Shown in pieces: positions 32,789-42,878 of a stretch of DNA of 64,000 nucleotides. Position 1 is the first letter of the stretch, and every line of letters begins with the position of its first letter. The position numbers and the translations under genes are program-made. The stretch lies in the NCBI RefSeq assembly GCF_027706725.1, contig NZ_JAQFWQ010000006.1:1-64000 (forward strand). The letters are read 5' to 3'. Under the pieces are notes generated by a model. The model was not told the DNA's origin. It saw only the letters and a program-made list of their open reading frames with translations, and did no database searches. The DNA comes from Nocardiopsis endophytica (lineage in GTDB: Bacteria > Actinomycetota > Actinomycetes > Streptosporangiales > Streptosporangiaceae).

Positions 32789-33652
32789 TTATTCCGGAGG
32801 ATTTAACCGCCGATGACCCGAAGGGTGCGCAGCGGGGCCGATCCGCACCACCGCGTACACCGCACAGGCCGCCGCGGCCGCCCGCAGCCCGACCACCCCG
32901 GTCGAGGTGAGCGACTCCAGCACGATCTGGTCGATGTAGGGCGCGTCGCCGCGCCAGAAGGCCATGGCGACCAGGGTCGCCGCCGGGGGCACCCCCACCA
33001 GCACCCACTTGTCGCGGCGCGGCCAGACCCGGCTCAGCACCACCATCGCCGCGCCGACGGCCCACAGGAACGCGGACTGGTCCGCCAGGGCGCTCCCTCC
33101 GTACAGCGCGAGCACCAGGAGCTCGGAGGGGTGTTCGCGGAAGGCCGCGACCGTGTCGGACCAGCGGCGCCCCCGCCCCCGGCCGGCCCCCTCCCAGTCG
33201 CGGAGGGCGGTGATCGGGGTGCCGTGCTCGGGCCGGACGGACACCGTGCGGACGGTCCCGGCCCGCGCGCCCAGCCAGCCCGCGTGGGGGCCGCCCCGCC
33301 ACGGCGGCGGCGTGCGCTCCCGGATGACCGACGAGGCCGCGCCGCCGTCCTCCTCCCCGCCGCCGGGCTCCCGCCCCTCCTCCGCGTCCGCGCCGTCACC
33401 GTCGGCGCCGTCACCGTCCGCACCGCCGGAGGCGATCTCGGCGCGCACCAGATCGACGGGGTCGCCGATGCCCTTGAGCACCCGGCGCACGTCGTCGGTG
33501 GTGTGGGCCCCCTCCCTCCGGCAGGCCTCGTCCACCCGCCGGCGCACCTCCCCCAGGAACGCGGCACGCCGCCGCGAGGGGACCGCGCCGTAGGCGGCGT
33601 CCCCCACCCGTGACAGGTAGTCCAGCACCACGCGCTCGGGCCGCTCGATCAT
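32789..33652 (-). CDS. HAAS-domain-like membrane protein
   Basis: The 287-residue protein has an N-terminal helical domain (about 1-75) resembling the HAAS/DUF1700 signalling domain, with VVLDYLSRVGDAA and VRRVLKGIGDPVDLVRAEI. A charged, Asp/Gly-rich linker of about 90 residues and then three or four C-terminal membrane helices follow. HAAS domains usually bind a partner regulator such as a PadR protein; none is adjacent. ATG 33652 lacks an obvious ribosome site, so expression signals are uncertain. Confidence 0.65.
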   Translation of the reverse strand: MIERPERVVLDYLSRVGDAAYGAVPSRRRAAFLGEVRRRVDEACRREGAHTTDDVRRVLKGIGDPVDLVRAEIASGGADGDGADGDGADAEEGREPGGGEEDGGAASSVIRERTPPPWRGGPHAGWLGARAGTVRTVSVRPEHGTPITALRDWEGAGRGRGRRWSDTVAAFREHPSELLVLALYGGSALADQSAFLWAVGAAMVVLSRVWPRRDKWVLVGVPPAATLVAMAFWRGDAPYIDQIVLESLTSTGVVGLRAAAAACAVYAVVRIGPAAHPSGHRRLNPPE

Positions 33653-33874
33653 GGACTCATGGTGCACCGCCCGGGCCCCCGGCGCGCCCCGTCTCCGGGG
33701 AACGAATTCAGGACAGCGCACTTCGGTGGAGACTCGGTGACCGAAAGTGGCCACATCATCGCCCTCCGGAAGGTATAGATGGGACCGCGCCCCGCCCGCC
33801 CCGTCCGGGGGCGCGGGGGGACCCCCGGTGCCGCCCGACCCGCCGGCACCACCAGCGACAGCGAGAGGCAGAGC

Positions 33875-34198
33875 ATGCGCGCACGCCGAACGGCGGTCCT
33901 GGCCGCCGCCCTGACCGGGCTGCTGGCGACCGCGGCCCCCGCGGCCGCGGACGCCGGCCCCGGCGTCCTGGAGCTCTACTCGGCCCCGGGACTGGGCCAC
34001 ACCGTGTTCGAGGGCGGGGGCTGCCACACCCTGCCCGACAAGCGGATGGTGTCCTTCGCCGACGCCGAGCCCGCCGGGGACTACGTCTTCTACCCCGGCC
34101 CCGACTGCACCGGGGTCCCGCTGGACTCCGGCCGCGACGACAGCCAGTGGATCCCGCCGCTCTACGGGGTGCGCTCGGTCGACGTGCGTTTCGGCTGA
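33875..34198 (+). CDS. Small secreted protein, crystallin/I36-like
   Basis: The 107-residue precursor has a signal peptide (MRARRTAVLAAALTGLLATA, then APAAADA) and a mature beta-rich domain of about 78 residues with two cysteines. The pattern LELYSAPGLGHTVFEGGGCH and CTGVPL resembles the beta/gamma-crystallin-like fold of peptidase inhibitor I36 proteins. An extracellular inhibitor or structural protein is possible. The start has GAGAGG nine bases upstream. The frame extends further upstream without a ribosome site. Confidence 0.72.
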   Translation: MRARRTAVLAAALTGLLATAAPAAADAGPGVLELYSAPGLGHTVFEGGGCHTLPDKRMVSFADAEPAGDYVFYPGPDCTGVPLDSGRDDSQWIPPLYGVRSVDVRFG

Positions 34199-34315
34199 CC
34201 GGCCCGCCGGCGCGGCACCGGGGACGGGGCGCCCGCATGGCCCGCCGGGACCGGCGGCGGCTAGGCTGCAGACGCCCCCGACGCCAGAGAGGCCAGAGAG
34301 GATCGCCCGGCCGCC

Positions 34316-34705
34316 ATGAGCGAACCCCAGCTGCCGCCCGGTGCCGCGTCCCCCCGAGACGAGCGGGCCCCGTCCGCCGAGCGGACCGCCGAGAGCCCCG
34401 CGGACGCCGCCCCCGCGGCCGGGGGCGGCTCCAGTTCCACCATGGCGCTCATCCTGCACGCGCTGACCTTCCTGTGCTGCGGCAACTGGATCTTCGGGAT
34501 CGTCGGCATCGTGTTCGCCGTGCGCGCCGCGCACGCGCGCGACCGCGGCCACGGCGAGCAGGCCGAGGTCCTCACCCGGTACTCCTGGTACTGCCTGGGC
34601 GCGGCGGCGGTGATGTTCACCGTCATGGCCGTGCTGACGCTGTGGATGTTCACCCAGGCCGGGTCGTGGGTGCAGGACGCCGTCCCGGTGCCGGTCGGGT
34701 ACTGA
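34316..34705 (+). CDS. Two-helix membrane protein (dispanin/DUF4190-like), copy 1
   Basis: The 129-residue protein has a Pro/Ala/Ser-rich soluble N-terminus of about 40 residues, then a hydrophobic hairpin (LILHALTFLCCGNWIFGIVG, IVFAVRAAHARDRGH and AAAVMFTVMAVLTLWMF). Helix, short basic loop and helix recall the CD225/dispanin and DUF4190 families. Two further genes of the same design follow on the same strand. Function unknown. Confidence 0.65.
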   Translation: MSEPQLPPGAASPRDERAPSAERTAESPADAAPAAGGGSSSTMALILHALTFLCCGNWIFGIVGIVFAVRAAHARDRGHGEQAEVLTRYSWYCLGAAAVMFTVMAVLTLWMFTQAGSWVQDAVPVPVGY

Positions 34706-34817
34706 CGGGCGGGCGCCGCGCCCCGGGGAGGGAACCCCGCGGCGCTCCCCGCCGTCGTGGTTATCGTGGGGGGAACCGCAGCCCGCCACGACGGCGCACC
34801 GGGGAGGGGGAGCGACC

Positions 34818-35306
34818 GTGCACGGTCACCGCTCGGCGATCGAGCGCTTCTGGGAGGACACCGGGCCGAACCCGGTGGCCGGGAGCGCCCCGCCGCCCGC
34901 CCCGGGCCCGCCTTCACCGCCCCCCGGCCCGGCGCCCGCGGTGACGGCGCCGCCGCCTCCGCCCATCGCGGCCCCGGCCGCACAGGCCGCCCCGATCGCC
35001 CCTCCGGCCCCGGCACCGCCCCTGGGCCCTCCCCCGCGCACCGGGGCCGCCGTGGCCGCCCTCCTGTGCGCCATGCTCACCCTGGTCTTCCCGGGCCTCG
35101 GGCTCCTCCTCGGGTTCCCCGTGCTGGCCGTGCTGACCAACGTCCCCGGGCTGGTCTTCGGCCTGCTCGCCCTGGCCAACCGCCGCGACCCCGAGGCCGT
35201 CGAACGCAACATCGCCCGGACCTGGGCCTGCAACCTGGGCTATCTCCTGCTGCTCGCGCTCATCGCGCTCGCCGTCGGAGCCCTGTTGGCAGCGCTGACC
35301 GCCTGA
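34818..35306 (+). CDS. Two-to-four-helix membrane protein (DUF4190-like), copy 2
   Basis: The 162-residue protein starts at GTG 34818 with GAGGGGAGCGA before it. The first 75 residues are almost only proline, alanine and glycine. Hydrophobic segments (AAVAALLCAMLTLVFPGLGL, VPGLVFGLLALANRRDPEA, LLLALIALAVGALLAAL) follow. It is the middle member of three tandem genes with proline-rich heads and a membrane hairpin. Confidence 0.6.
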   Translation: MHGHRSAIERFWEDTGPNPVAGSAPPPAPGPPSPPPGPAPAVTAPPPPPIAAPAAQAAPIAPPAPAPPLGPPPRTGAAVAALLCAMLTLVFPGLGLLLGFPVLAVLTNVPGLVFGLLALANRRDPEAVERNIARTWACNLGYLLLLALIALAVGALLAALTA

Positions 35307-35451
35307 CCGCCTCTTCCCGGGGCCTCCCCGCCGGACGGTGCGAACCGTCCGCCCCCGCCCCGCCGTCCCACCGACGACGGGCCCGCACCGCCGAGCACCG
35401 CCGAGCACGACCGAGTACCGCCGAGTACGACCGATCCGAGAGGGGCACCCG

Positions 35452-35880
35452 ATGAGCTCACCCTGGCCGGGCCAGGAGAACGACCCGCAGCAGCACCCCG
35501 GCGGGTACGGACCGCCCCCGGGCTACGCGACCGGCGGCCAGCCGGGGTACTCCTACGGGCAGCAGCCCATAGGGCCACCGCCCGCGCCCTACGGTGCCCC
35601 GATGGTCGACCCGGAGCTCGAGGCCACCCGGGGCGGGGCCACCGCCGCATTGGTCACGGGCGCGGTGACGCTGATGTTCTGCGTCTCGCCCATCAGCATC
35701 GTCGGCATCGTCTTCGGCATCCTGTCCCTGGTGGAGAAGCAGGACGCGGAGAAGGCGCGGCGCTTCACCAAGTACGCCTGGATATCGATCATCGGCGGCA
35801 TCGTGGCCTGGGTGCTGTTCTGGGTCCTCATGTTCACCCTGCCGTTCATCATCATCGCGATGGGGGCGGCGGCCGGGTAG
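35452..35880 (+). CDS. Two-helix membrane protein (DUF4190/CD225-like), copy 3
   Basis: The 142-residue protein has a Gly/Pro/Tyr/Gln-rich N-terminus (GGYGPPPGYATGGQPGYSYG), then hydrophobic segments joined by LVEKQDAEKARRFTKYAWIS, which is close to the CD225 core loop. The ATG at 35452 has GAGAGGGGC before it. Upstream, 35385-35435 carries short imperfect tandem units of CCGAGTACGA. These three neighbouring genes probably arose by duplication and divergence. Function unknown. Confidence 0.7.
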   Translation: MSSPWPGQENDPQQHPGGYGPPPGYATGGQPGYSYGQQPIGPPPAPYGAPMVDPELEATRGGATAALVTGAVTLMFCVSPISIVGIVFGILSLVEKQDAEKARRFTKYAWISIIGGIVAWVLFWVLMFTLPFIIIAMGAAAG

Positions 35881-35900
35881 GCGCCGGGCCGCCGGCGCCT
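35879..35900. terminator. Compact bidirectional terminator
   Basis: A 9-bp stem, AGGCGCCGG / CCGGCGCCT, overlaps the last bases of the stop codons of the two convergent genes. Confidence 0.55.
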
Positions 35901-36136
35901 CACAGCGAGGGCAGCGCCCCCATGAGCAGGGTGCCGCCCGCGATGGCCCAGGCCATCACGGCGTAGGTCAGGGTGCGCGTGCGCAGCGCCGGGTCCACGC
36001 GCATGGCCGGGGTGGCGAATGCGGCCACCATCAGCACCATCGCGAGCATCGCCGGGATGGTGGAGGCGATGGCGAAGATGGTCATCTGGTGCGCGCACGC
36101 CGCGTAGCCCGGCGCCCCGGGGTCGCCACAGAACAC
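35900..36136 (-). CDS. Small two-helix membrane protein
   Basis: From GTG 36136, which has AGGAG seven bases upstream, the frame gives 78 residues: a short cysteine-containing head ([16 protein letters not shown]), then [20 protein letters not shown] and a second helix near the end. The two cysteines could face outside. The open frame extends to 36238, but the ribosome site favours the inner GTG. No family is recognised. Confidence 0.55.
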   Translation of the reverse strand: MFCGDPGAPGYAACAHQMTIFAIASTIPAMLAMVLMVAAFATPAMRVDPALRTRTLTYAVMAWAIAGGTLLMGALPSL

Positions 36137-36273
36137 GTCGTCGTCTCCTGGTCCGAAGGTCGGGTGCCCCAGAACCGTACCGCTCCCGGCGGGGAATTTC
36201 CGCCGCGCACGGTTTACACGGGGCCGCGCCGCGTCCAATCATGAGGGTGACCCCGACCACAGGAGGTACCCCC

Positions 36274-37233
36274 ATGGCCGACCCCTCCGGCCGCACCGGC
36301 TTCCGATCCATCGGCGGCGGCGGTCTGAACTGGGACTCCTTCCCACTCCGGCTGTTCGCCAAGGGGAACGCGAAGTTCTGGGACCCCGCCGCGATCGACC
36401 TCGGCCGGGACGCCGAGGACTGGAAGTCCCTCAGCGGCGAGGCCCAGGAGCGCATCCTGCGGCTGTGCGCCCAGTTCGCCGCCGGGGAGGAGGCGGTGAC
36501 CGAGGACATCCAGCCGTTCGTGCGCGCCATGGCCGCCGAGGGGCGGCTGGGCGACGAGATGTACCTGACCCAGTTCGCCTTCGAGGAGGCCAAGCACGTG
36601 CAGGCGTTCCGGCTCTGGCTGGACGCCCTGGGCGTCACCCACGACCTGCACGCCCACATCGACCGCAACGACGGCTACCGGGCCCTGTTCTACGAGGAGC
36701 TCCCGGCCTCGCTCAACACGCTGCTGGAGGACCCGAGCCCGCGCAACCAGGTGCGCGCCTCGGTCACCTACAACCACGTCATCGAGGGCGCCCTGGCCCT
36801 GACCGGCTACTACGCCTGGAACCACATCTGCACGGCCCGCGGCATCTTCCCGGGGATGCGCGAGATCATCCGCCGCATCGGCGACGACGAGCGCCGCCAC
36901 ATGGCCTGGGGGACGTTCACCTGCCGCCGCCACGTCGCCGCCGACGACTCCCTGTGGCCGGTGGTCACCGAGCGCCTCGACGAGCTGATGCCGCACCTCA
37001 AGGCCACCGTGGAGCGCGACGACCAGCCCATGGCCGACGACGAGGACCAGCAGTACCAGCTCCCGCAGGGCGAGCTGCTGGAGTACGCCACCGACCGGGC
37101 ACTGCGGCGGCTCGGGGCGATCGAGACCGCGCGCGGGGTGCCGGTGGCCCGCATCGACCTGGACGCCTCCCCCGAGGAGCTGGAGGAGCGGTTCGGGGAG
37201 GAGGACCGCCGGACCATGTCCCGGCTGGAGTAG
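36274..37233 (+). CDS. R2-like ligand-binding oxidase (R2lox)
   Basis: The 319-residue ferritin-fold protein has every metal ligand of R2lox at a constant +4 offset from the Mycobacterium tuberculosis enzyme: Glu72, Glu105, His108, Glu171, Glu206 and His209. Both partners of the Val-Tyr ether cross-link, Val75 and Tyr166, are also present ([13 protein letters not shown] and VTYNHVIEG). R2lox proteins bind a Mn/Fe cofactor and a fatty-acid-like ligand and perform two-electron oxidations of unknown physiological substrate. They are often annotated as ribonucleotide reductase beta subunit, which this is not. ATG 36274 follows AGGAGGT. Confidence 0.93.
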   Translation: MADPSGRTGFRSIGGGGLNWDSFPLRLFAKGNAKFWDPAAIDLGRDAEDWKSLSGEAQERILRLCAQFAAGEEAVTEDIQPFVRAMAAEGRLGDEMYLTQFAFEEAKHVQAFRLWLDALGVTHDLHAHIDRNDGYRALFYEELPASLNTLLEDPSPRNQVRASVTYNHVIEGALALTGYYAWNHICTARGIFPGMREIIRRIGDDERRHMAWGTFTCRRHVAADDSLWPVVTERLDELMPHLKATVERDDQPMADDEDQQYQLPQGELLEYATDRALRRLGAIETARGVPVARIDLDASPEELEERFGEEDRRTMSRLE

Positions 37234-37276
37234 GCGGCGCGGCCCGTCGGGCGGTGCCGCACCGGGCGGGCGCCGC

Positions 37277-37936
37277 TCAGCGCTTGCCCTCCAGCAGCAC
37301 CAGGTCGATCGCGATCCCCGAGGCGACCGCCAGCGTCTTCAGCGGGTCGGGCAGGTTCGGGTACCGCTGCCAGATCTGGTAGCTGTCGGCGGCGGTGAAC
37401 ATCTCGCCGAGGCTGGGGAAGTTGCGGTCCACCCGCCCGACCTCGTGCTCGTTGTTGTCGAGGATCTGGAACTCGCGCGCGGTGAAGTTGCCCCGGACCG
37501 TGCCCACCGGCTGCTTCCAGGCGTCGAGCAGCCGGAAGCTGGCCTTGAACAGCTTGAAGTCCTGGTCGATGTAGCCGATCGGACGGCCGTCGGGGTAGGC
37601 GATGGTCGTCGTGGCCGTGAACATCGCCCAGGACTTCTCGATGTACAGGCGCGGCTGCCCCCAGGCGTCGTTCACCATGAGCTTGCGGGCGAACCCGGCG
37701 GTGTTCTCCGCGACGAACCTGAGCGCCTTCATGCCGCCGCTGAGGCCCACCTCGTAGATGTGGGCGGCGAGGCGCCCGTGCGCGTCGTAGCAGTAGTACT
37801 CCGACTCGTCGACGAGGAACCGCTTCGGCTGCTTGACGACGAGCGGGACGGTGTTGAAGAGGTCCACGACCGGCTTGGACGCGCACGGGCGCGGGCGGGT
37901 TCCGGCGAATCCGAGGATTCCGCCGTGATCGCTCAC
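37277..37936 (-). CDS. Phospholipid scramblase/LURP-one-like protein
   Basis: The 219-residue protein has a repeated beta-strand pattern of the Tubby/LURP1-like fold: RFLVDESEYYCYDAHGRLAA, FTATTTIAYPDGRPIGYIDQ and REFQILDNNEHEVGRVDRN. Such proteins bind membranes or lipids. The GTG at 37936 overlaps the tetR stop (GTGA), so it is translationally coupled to the regulator and probably the second gene of its operon. A start at the inner VVDLFNT is possible. Confidence 0.7.
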   Translation of the reverse strand: MSDHGGILGFAGTRPRPCASKPVVDLFNTVPLVVKQPKRFLVDESEYYCYDAHGRLAAHIYEVGLSGGMKALRFVAENTAGFARKLMVNDAWGQPRLYIEKSWAMFTATTTIAYPDGRPIGYIDQDFKLFKASFRLLDAWKQPVGTVRGNFTAREFQILDNNEHEVGRVDRNFPSLGEMFTAADSYQIWQRYPNLPDPLKTLAVASGIAIDLVLLEGKR

Positions 37937-38520
37937 CCCTCCCCGTCGGCGGGCAGGATGCGGTGGACCAGGGCGCCGATGAGCGCGTCCGCGTCCCCTT
38001 CGCCGTCGAGCACTCCGGGCAGCGTGAGCGACTCGATGACCAGGCCGGTCATCGCCAGGTAGAGCATGACGACCTCGGCCCGGCCGCCGGGCAGGCCCGC
38101 CTCCAGGTGCCCGCGCACGTTGTCCTCCAGGTCCTGGCGGATGCGGCGGGTCAGCGTCCCGCGCAGGGCGGGACGGCGCGTGGCCTCCAGCCGCAGCTCC
38201 AGCAGGGCCAGGTACACCGTCCGGTTGTCGCGCATGCGCGCCATGACCCACCGCATCAGCCCGGCGACGTCCTCGGCGGTGGAGGCGCCCGCCATGGCGC
38301 GTTCCGCCTCCTGCGGATCGGGGGCGAAGCGGATGTAGACGTGCGCCCCGGCCTGGGTGAGCAGGTCGTCCCGGTCGGCGAAGTAGTTGGAGGCGGTGCC
38401 CGCCGGGACCCCGGCGGCGGTGTCGACGGCGCGGAACGTCAGGCCGCGCGCGCCCTGCTCGGCGAGGACGGTGAGCGCGCCGTCCAGGAGCGCGGCGCGG
38501 CGTTCGGGGTTGCGGACCAT
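37933..38520 (-). CDS. TetR-family transcriptional regulator
   Basis: The 195-residue protein has an N-terminal helix-turn-helix (TFRAVDTAAGVPAGTASNYF, about 28-47) and a helical ligand-binding domain. The divergent promoter contains a 36-bp palindrome that is almost certainly its operator. It would control itself with the scramblase-like gene on one side and the dihydrofolate-reductase-like gene on the other. The ligand is unknown. Confidence 0.93.
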   Translation of the reverse strand: MVRNPERRAALLDGALTVLAEQGARGLTFRAVDTAAGVPAGTASNYFADRDDLLTQAGAHVYIRFAPDPQEAERAMAGASTAEDVAGLMRWVMARMRDNRTVYLALLELRLEATRRPALRGTLTRRIRQDLEDNVRGHLEAGLPGGRAEVVMLYLAMTGLVIESLTLPGVLDGEGDADALIGALVHRILPADGEG

Positions 38521-38546
38521 GGGGCCCCTTCCAGGAAACGACTTGC

Positions 38547-38582
38547 AACCACTACACGTGGAGTACTATACATGGAGTGGTT
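38547..38582. promoter_or_regulatory. TetR operator, 36-bp palindrome over the divergent promoter
   Basis: AACCACT...AGTACT...AGTGGTT is symmetric about 38564/38565, with further matching bases (C..GT) inside each arm. A TACTAT/TATACA -10 for the rightward gene lies within it and a TTGCAA -35 at its left edge, so binding would block transcription both ways. Confidence 0.75.
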
Positions 38583-38610
38583 ACCCGGTCCGACCCCCCG
38601 AGGAGCGCCC

Positions 38611-39189
38611 ATGCGTGAACTGACCTACTTCGTCGCCGTCACCGCCGACGGCTTCGCCTGCGGCCCCGACGGGTCCTACGACTTCTTCCCCACCGCCGAG
38701 GACACCGGGGCGTTCCACGCCCGTGAGTACCCCGAGCTGATCCCCACCCACATCCGCGGCGCATTGGGCATCGAAGGGGCGGACAACCGGCACTTCGACA
38801 CCCTGCTCCAGGGGCGCGGCTCCTACGACCTCGCGCTGAAGGAGGGAGTCACCAGCCCCTTCGCCCACATGCGCCAGTACGTCGCCTCGACCACGATCAC
38901 CGAGAGCCCCGACCCGGACGTGCACATCATCTCCGCAGACCCGGTGGAGGCCGTGCGCGCCCTCAAGCGGGAGGACGGGGACCTGGGCATCTGTGTGGTC
39001 GGGGGTCCGACGCTGGCCGGGGCGCTCTACCCGGAGATCGACGCGGTGTTCCTCAAGCGCTACCCGGTGATGGCGGGTGCGGGCAAGCCGGTCTTCGCCG
39101 GCGCGGAGTTCTCGCCCGCCGAATTCGCCCCGGTCGAACACCACCGCTTCGACAGCGGCGCCGACTACACGCTGTTCCGCCGCCGCTGA
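38611..39189 (+). CDS. Dihydrofolate reductase/RibD C-terminal family reductase
   Basis: The 192-residue protein has the RibD-C/DHFR-like fold: MRELTYFVAVTADGFACGPD at the start, the TLLQGRGSYDLAL active-site segment and GICVVGGPTLAGALY, the glycine-rich NADPH loop. These stand-alone homologues reduce unknown pterin- or flavin-like or other small substrates. GAGGAG precedes the ATG. Control by the divergent TetR is very likely from the operator. Confidence 0.88.
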   Translation: MRELTYFVAVTADGFACGPDGSYDFFPTAEDTGAFHAREYPELIPTHIRGALGIEGADNRHFDTLLQGRGSYDLALKEGVTSPFAHMRQYVASTTITESPDPDVHIISADPVEAVRALKREDGDLGICVVGGPTLAGALYPEIDAVFLKRYPVMAGAGKPVFAGAEFSPAEFAPVEHHRFDSGADYTLFRRR

Positions 39190-39223
39190 CACCGCGGACA
39201 CCGCGGACGCCCTGAACACGCGG

Positions 39224-39254
39224 ACGGCGCCCACCGGACTCCGGTGGGCGCCGT
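39224..39254. terminator. Bidirectional terminator
   Basis: A perfect 14-bp stem, ACGGCGCCCACCGG and its complement with loop ACT, lies between convergent stops at 39189 and 39282. Confidence 0.75.
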
Positions 39255-39281
39255 CGTGCGCTCCGGTCGGGAGCGGACCGC

Positions 39282-39983
39282 TCAGGCCAGCGGCGGCGGC
39301 TCGGGAAGGGTCTCCGACCCCACGCGCTCACCGTCGCGGGTGACGGTCAGACCGTCCGGGCCGGACCGGCCCACCAGCCAGGCCAGCAGGGCCGCGCGCG
39401 GCCCGTCGGCGCGCAGCCCCGCCGGGCCGCGGCCGATGGTGCCCACGTCGGCGATCTCCACCGTCGGCAGCTCGGCCCCGGCCAGGTGCTCGACCATCGA
39501 CCGCAGCTCGCGGTCGACGAAGGCCTCCTGCCAGTGGCCGGGCGTGTACCCGGCGTCCAGGTCGACGTGGTGGTACTCCAGCTCCAGGATGCGCATCCCG
39601 GCCAGTTCGGCGGCGCTGAACACCCGGCCCGTGCGGTGCCGGACCTCGAAGCCCCACCGCTCCTGCGGCATGGCCGCCACCGCGGCGGCGAACCGGTCGG
39701 ACGAGGTGCGCAGGTCGGCCGCCTGCTCGGGGCCGGGGCGCCCCGCGCCCGCGTCGATGTCGGCCTCCCGGGCCTCCTCGCTGGGGTACATGGACGCCTC
39801 GCGCCCCTCGCGTGCCGCCTCGAGCACGCCGGAGACCGCGTCGGCGCTCCGGGACACGTGGGCCAGCACGTGGCCCCGGGTCCACCTGGGCAGCAGCGAC
39901 GGAGCGGCGATCTCCTCGGGGGTGAGCCGCTCGGCCGTGCGCACCAGGCGCTCGGTGGCCTGTTCGATCTCCTTCATCTCCAT
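39282..39983 (-). CDS. Mycothiol-dependent maleylpyruvate isomerase family (DinB-like)
   Basis: The 233-residue protein has an N-terminal four-helix MDMPI/DinB-like domain with the metal-binding His in WTRGHVLAHVSR and a Glu/His pair in ILELEYHHVDLDAGY. A small alpha/beta C-terminal domain follows. The family uses mycothiol as a cofactor in isomerisation or conjugation reactions, which fits an actinomycete. The specific substrate is not deducible. It is followed 13 bp upstream by the lipoprotein gene in the same direction. Confidence 0.87.
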   Translation of the reverse strand: MEMKEIEQATERLVRTAERLTPEEIAAPSLLPRWTRGHVLAHVSRSADAVSGVLEAAREGREASMYPSEEAREADIDAGAGRPGPEQAADLRTSSDRFAAAVAAMPQERWGFEVRHRTGRVFSAAELAGMRILELEYHHVDLDAGYTPGHWQEAFVDRELRSMVEHLAGAELPTVEIADVGTIGRGPAGLRADGPRAALLAWLVGRSGPDGLTVTRDGERVGSETLPEPPPLA

Positions 39984-39996
39984 ACCGGAGGCCTCC

Positions 39997-40575
39997 TCAG
40001 GAAGCGGCGCCGCTCAGGGTGCCGGTGGTCTGCTCGCCGGGGCTGTAGACCACACAGTAGATGTCGCGGTCGAACTGCTCGAATGCCGTCTGGGTGGGCG
40101 TGTAGTAGCTGAAGTCGTAGGCCGACTGCTCGTAGGGCACGCCGATGAAGGACTCGAACTCCTCGAGGCAGAACTGGTCGGCCTCGTCCGTCATGGCCTG
40201 CTCGCCGGGCCACTCCGACTCCATGGAGATGGTGGAGGCGTACACCTCGGAGTCGTGCGGACCCGAGCAGTCGGTGGTGGGGACCTCGGAGACCTCGCCC
40301 TGGATGGACTCGTCGTTCAGGCAGTCGCCCACGGCGATGTCGAAGGCGGCCACGTCCTCCTCCGTCGGCTCGGGCGGGGTGGACTCCTCCACCGGCTCTT
40401 CGGCGGGGGTGGTGGGCTCCGACGGGACCGAGTCGCTCCCCTGGTCTTCGGCCCGCTGCGAGGCCTCCTGCAGGTTGGACAGGATCGCGCCGCATCCGGA
40501 AGCCATGACGGCCGCACCGGCGATCGCCAGCCCGGCGACGGCCCTCTTGGCGGTCGGAGCGAAACGGATGGACAT
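39997..40575 (-). CDS. Lipoprotein with septum-formation-like domain
   Basis: The 192-residue precursor has a lipobox (VMASGC, Cys at about 28), an acidic Glu/Pro/Thr linker, then a domain with four cysteines around VGDCLN, VPTTDCSGPHDSEVYA, FCLEEFE and IYCVVY. This matches the septum-formation-like domain of actinobacterial surface proteins. It would be anchored to the outer face of the membrane. ATG 40575 follows GGAGTACCCCC. It precedes the MDMPI gene by 13 bp and probably shares its transcript. Confidence 0.75.
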   Translation of the reverse strand: MSIRFAPTAKRAVAGLAIAGAAVMASGCGAILSNLQEASQRAEDQGSDSVPSEPTTPAEEPVEESTPPEPTEEDVAAFDIAVGDCLNDESIQGEVSEVPTTDCSGPHDSEVYASTISMESEWPGEQAMTDEADQFCLEEFESFIGVPYEQSAYDFSYYTPTQTAFEQFDRDIYCVVYSPGEQTTGTLSGAAS

Positions 40576-40766
40576 GGGGGTACTCCAAATCGGGTGATCG
40601 ATGGGGGATGCCCCCGAAGGGGCGCGGCGGGGGGCAGGGCCTTCGCCTGCGGGGCACCGCCCGCTCCGACGCCGCGATGGGCCCCGGGGTTCCCAGGTTC
40701 CTCCAAGAAATTCCCTTCGTGTCCGCAATGGCACCGAGAGCGACGAAACTCGGCCACAGCCCGCGT

Positions 40767-40824
40767 TGATCTCGACAAAGGTGCTGTCATACCTGCGGTT
40801 TTGACAGCACTTCTGTCGAGATCA
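40767..40824. repeat. 58-bp palindrome, subfamily A copy 3
   Basis: TGATCTCGACAAAGGTGCTG with its mirrored right arm ending TGTCGAGATCA. The outer symmetry extends as CGT...ACG. It lies 128 bp beyond the groEL stop. The rest of the 376-bp space (40576-40951) holds the groEL terminator and nothing else I recognise. Confidence 0.85.
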
Positions 40825-40869
40825 ACGTGGGCTCTGCGCGGTGGTGGAGGGCGACGGGTGGGCATGCGA

Positions 40870-40904
40870 AAGGGCGGCCCCCCGGTGGCCGGGAGACCGC
40901 CCTT
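40870..40904 (-). terminator. groEL terminator hairpin
   Basis: AAGGGCGG and CCGCCCTT close a hairpin with an inner CCCGG/CCGGG stem, 48 bp beyond the groEL stop. Confidence 0.6.
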
Positions 40905-40951
40905 CTCGTCGCAGGCTGTTCGCCGCGTACCCGGAAGGCCGGGACGGGGAC

Positions 40952-42734
<1,783 letters not shown>

Positions 42735-42745
42735 CGATCCCCTTT

Positions 42746-42772
42746 TTAGCACTCCCCCATGGCGAGTGCAAA
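42746..42772. promoter_or_regulatory. CIRCE element 2
   Basis: TTAGCACTC, nine bases, GAGTGCAAA: one base off the inverted repeat, 11 bp upstream of element 1 with respect to groEL. Tandem sites suggest cooperative HrcA binding. Confidence 0.88.
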
Positions 42773-42825
42773 CGGCCCCGGGCAGGGATCCTCTCCCGAT
42801 TACCCGCAGGTCAAACCGCACATGA

Positions 42826-42860
42826 ACGGGCCGCGTCCGGCAGTGCCGGACGCGGCCCGT
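42826..42860 (-). terminator. Terminator of the metM-metO operon
   Basis: A perfect 17-bp stem, ACGGGCCGCGTCCGGCA and its complement with a one-base loop, 19 bp beyond the metO stop. Confidence 0.8.
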
Positions 42861-42878
42861 CCACGGTCGCCGGGCGGG

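Noticed and set aside
36274..37233. Ribonucleotide reductase beta subunit
   Set aside because: No nrdA neighbour, and the Val-Tyr cross-link pair and ligand set are those of R2lox.
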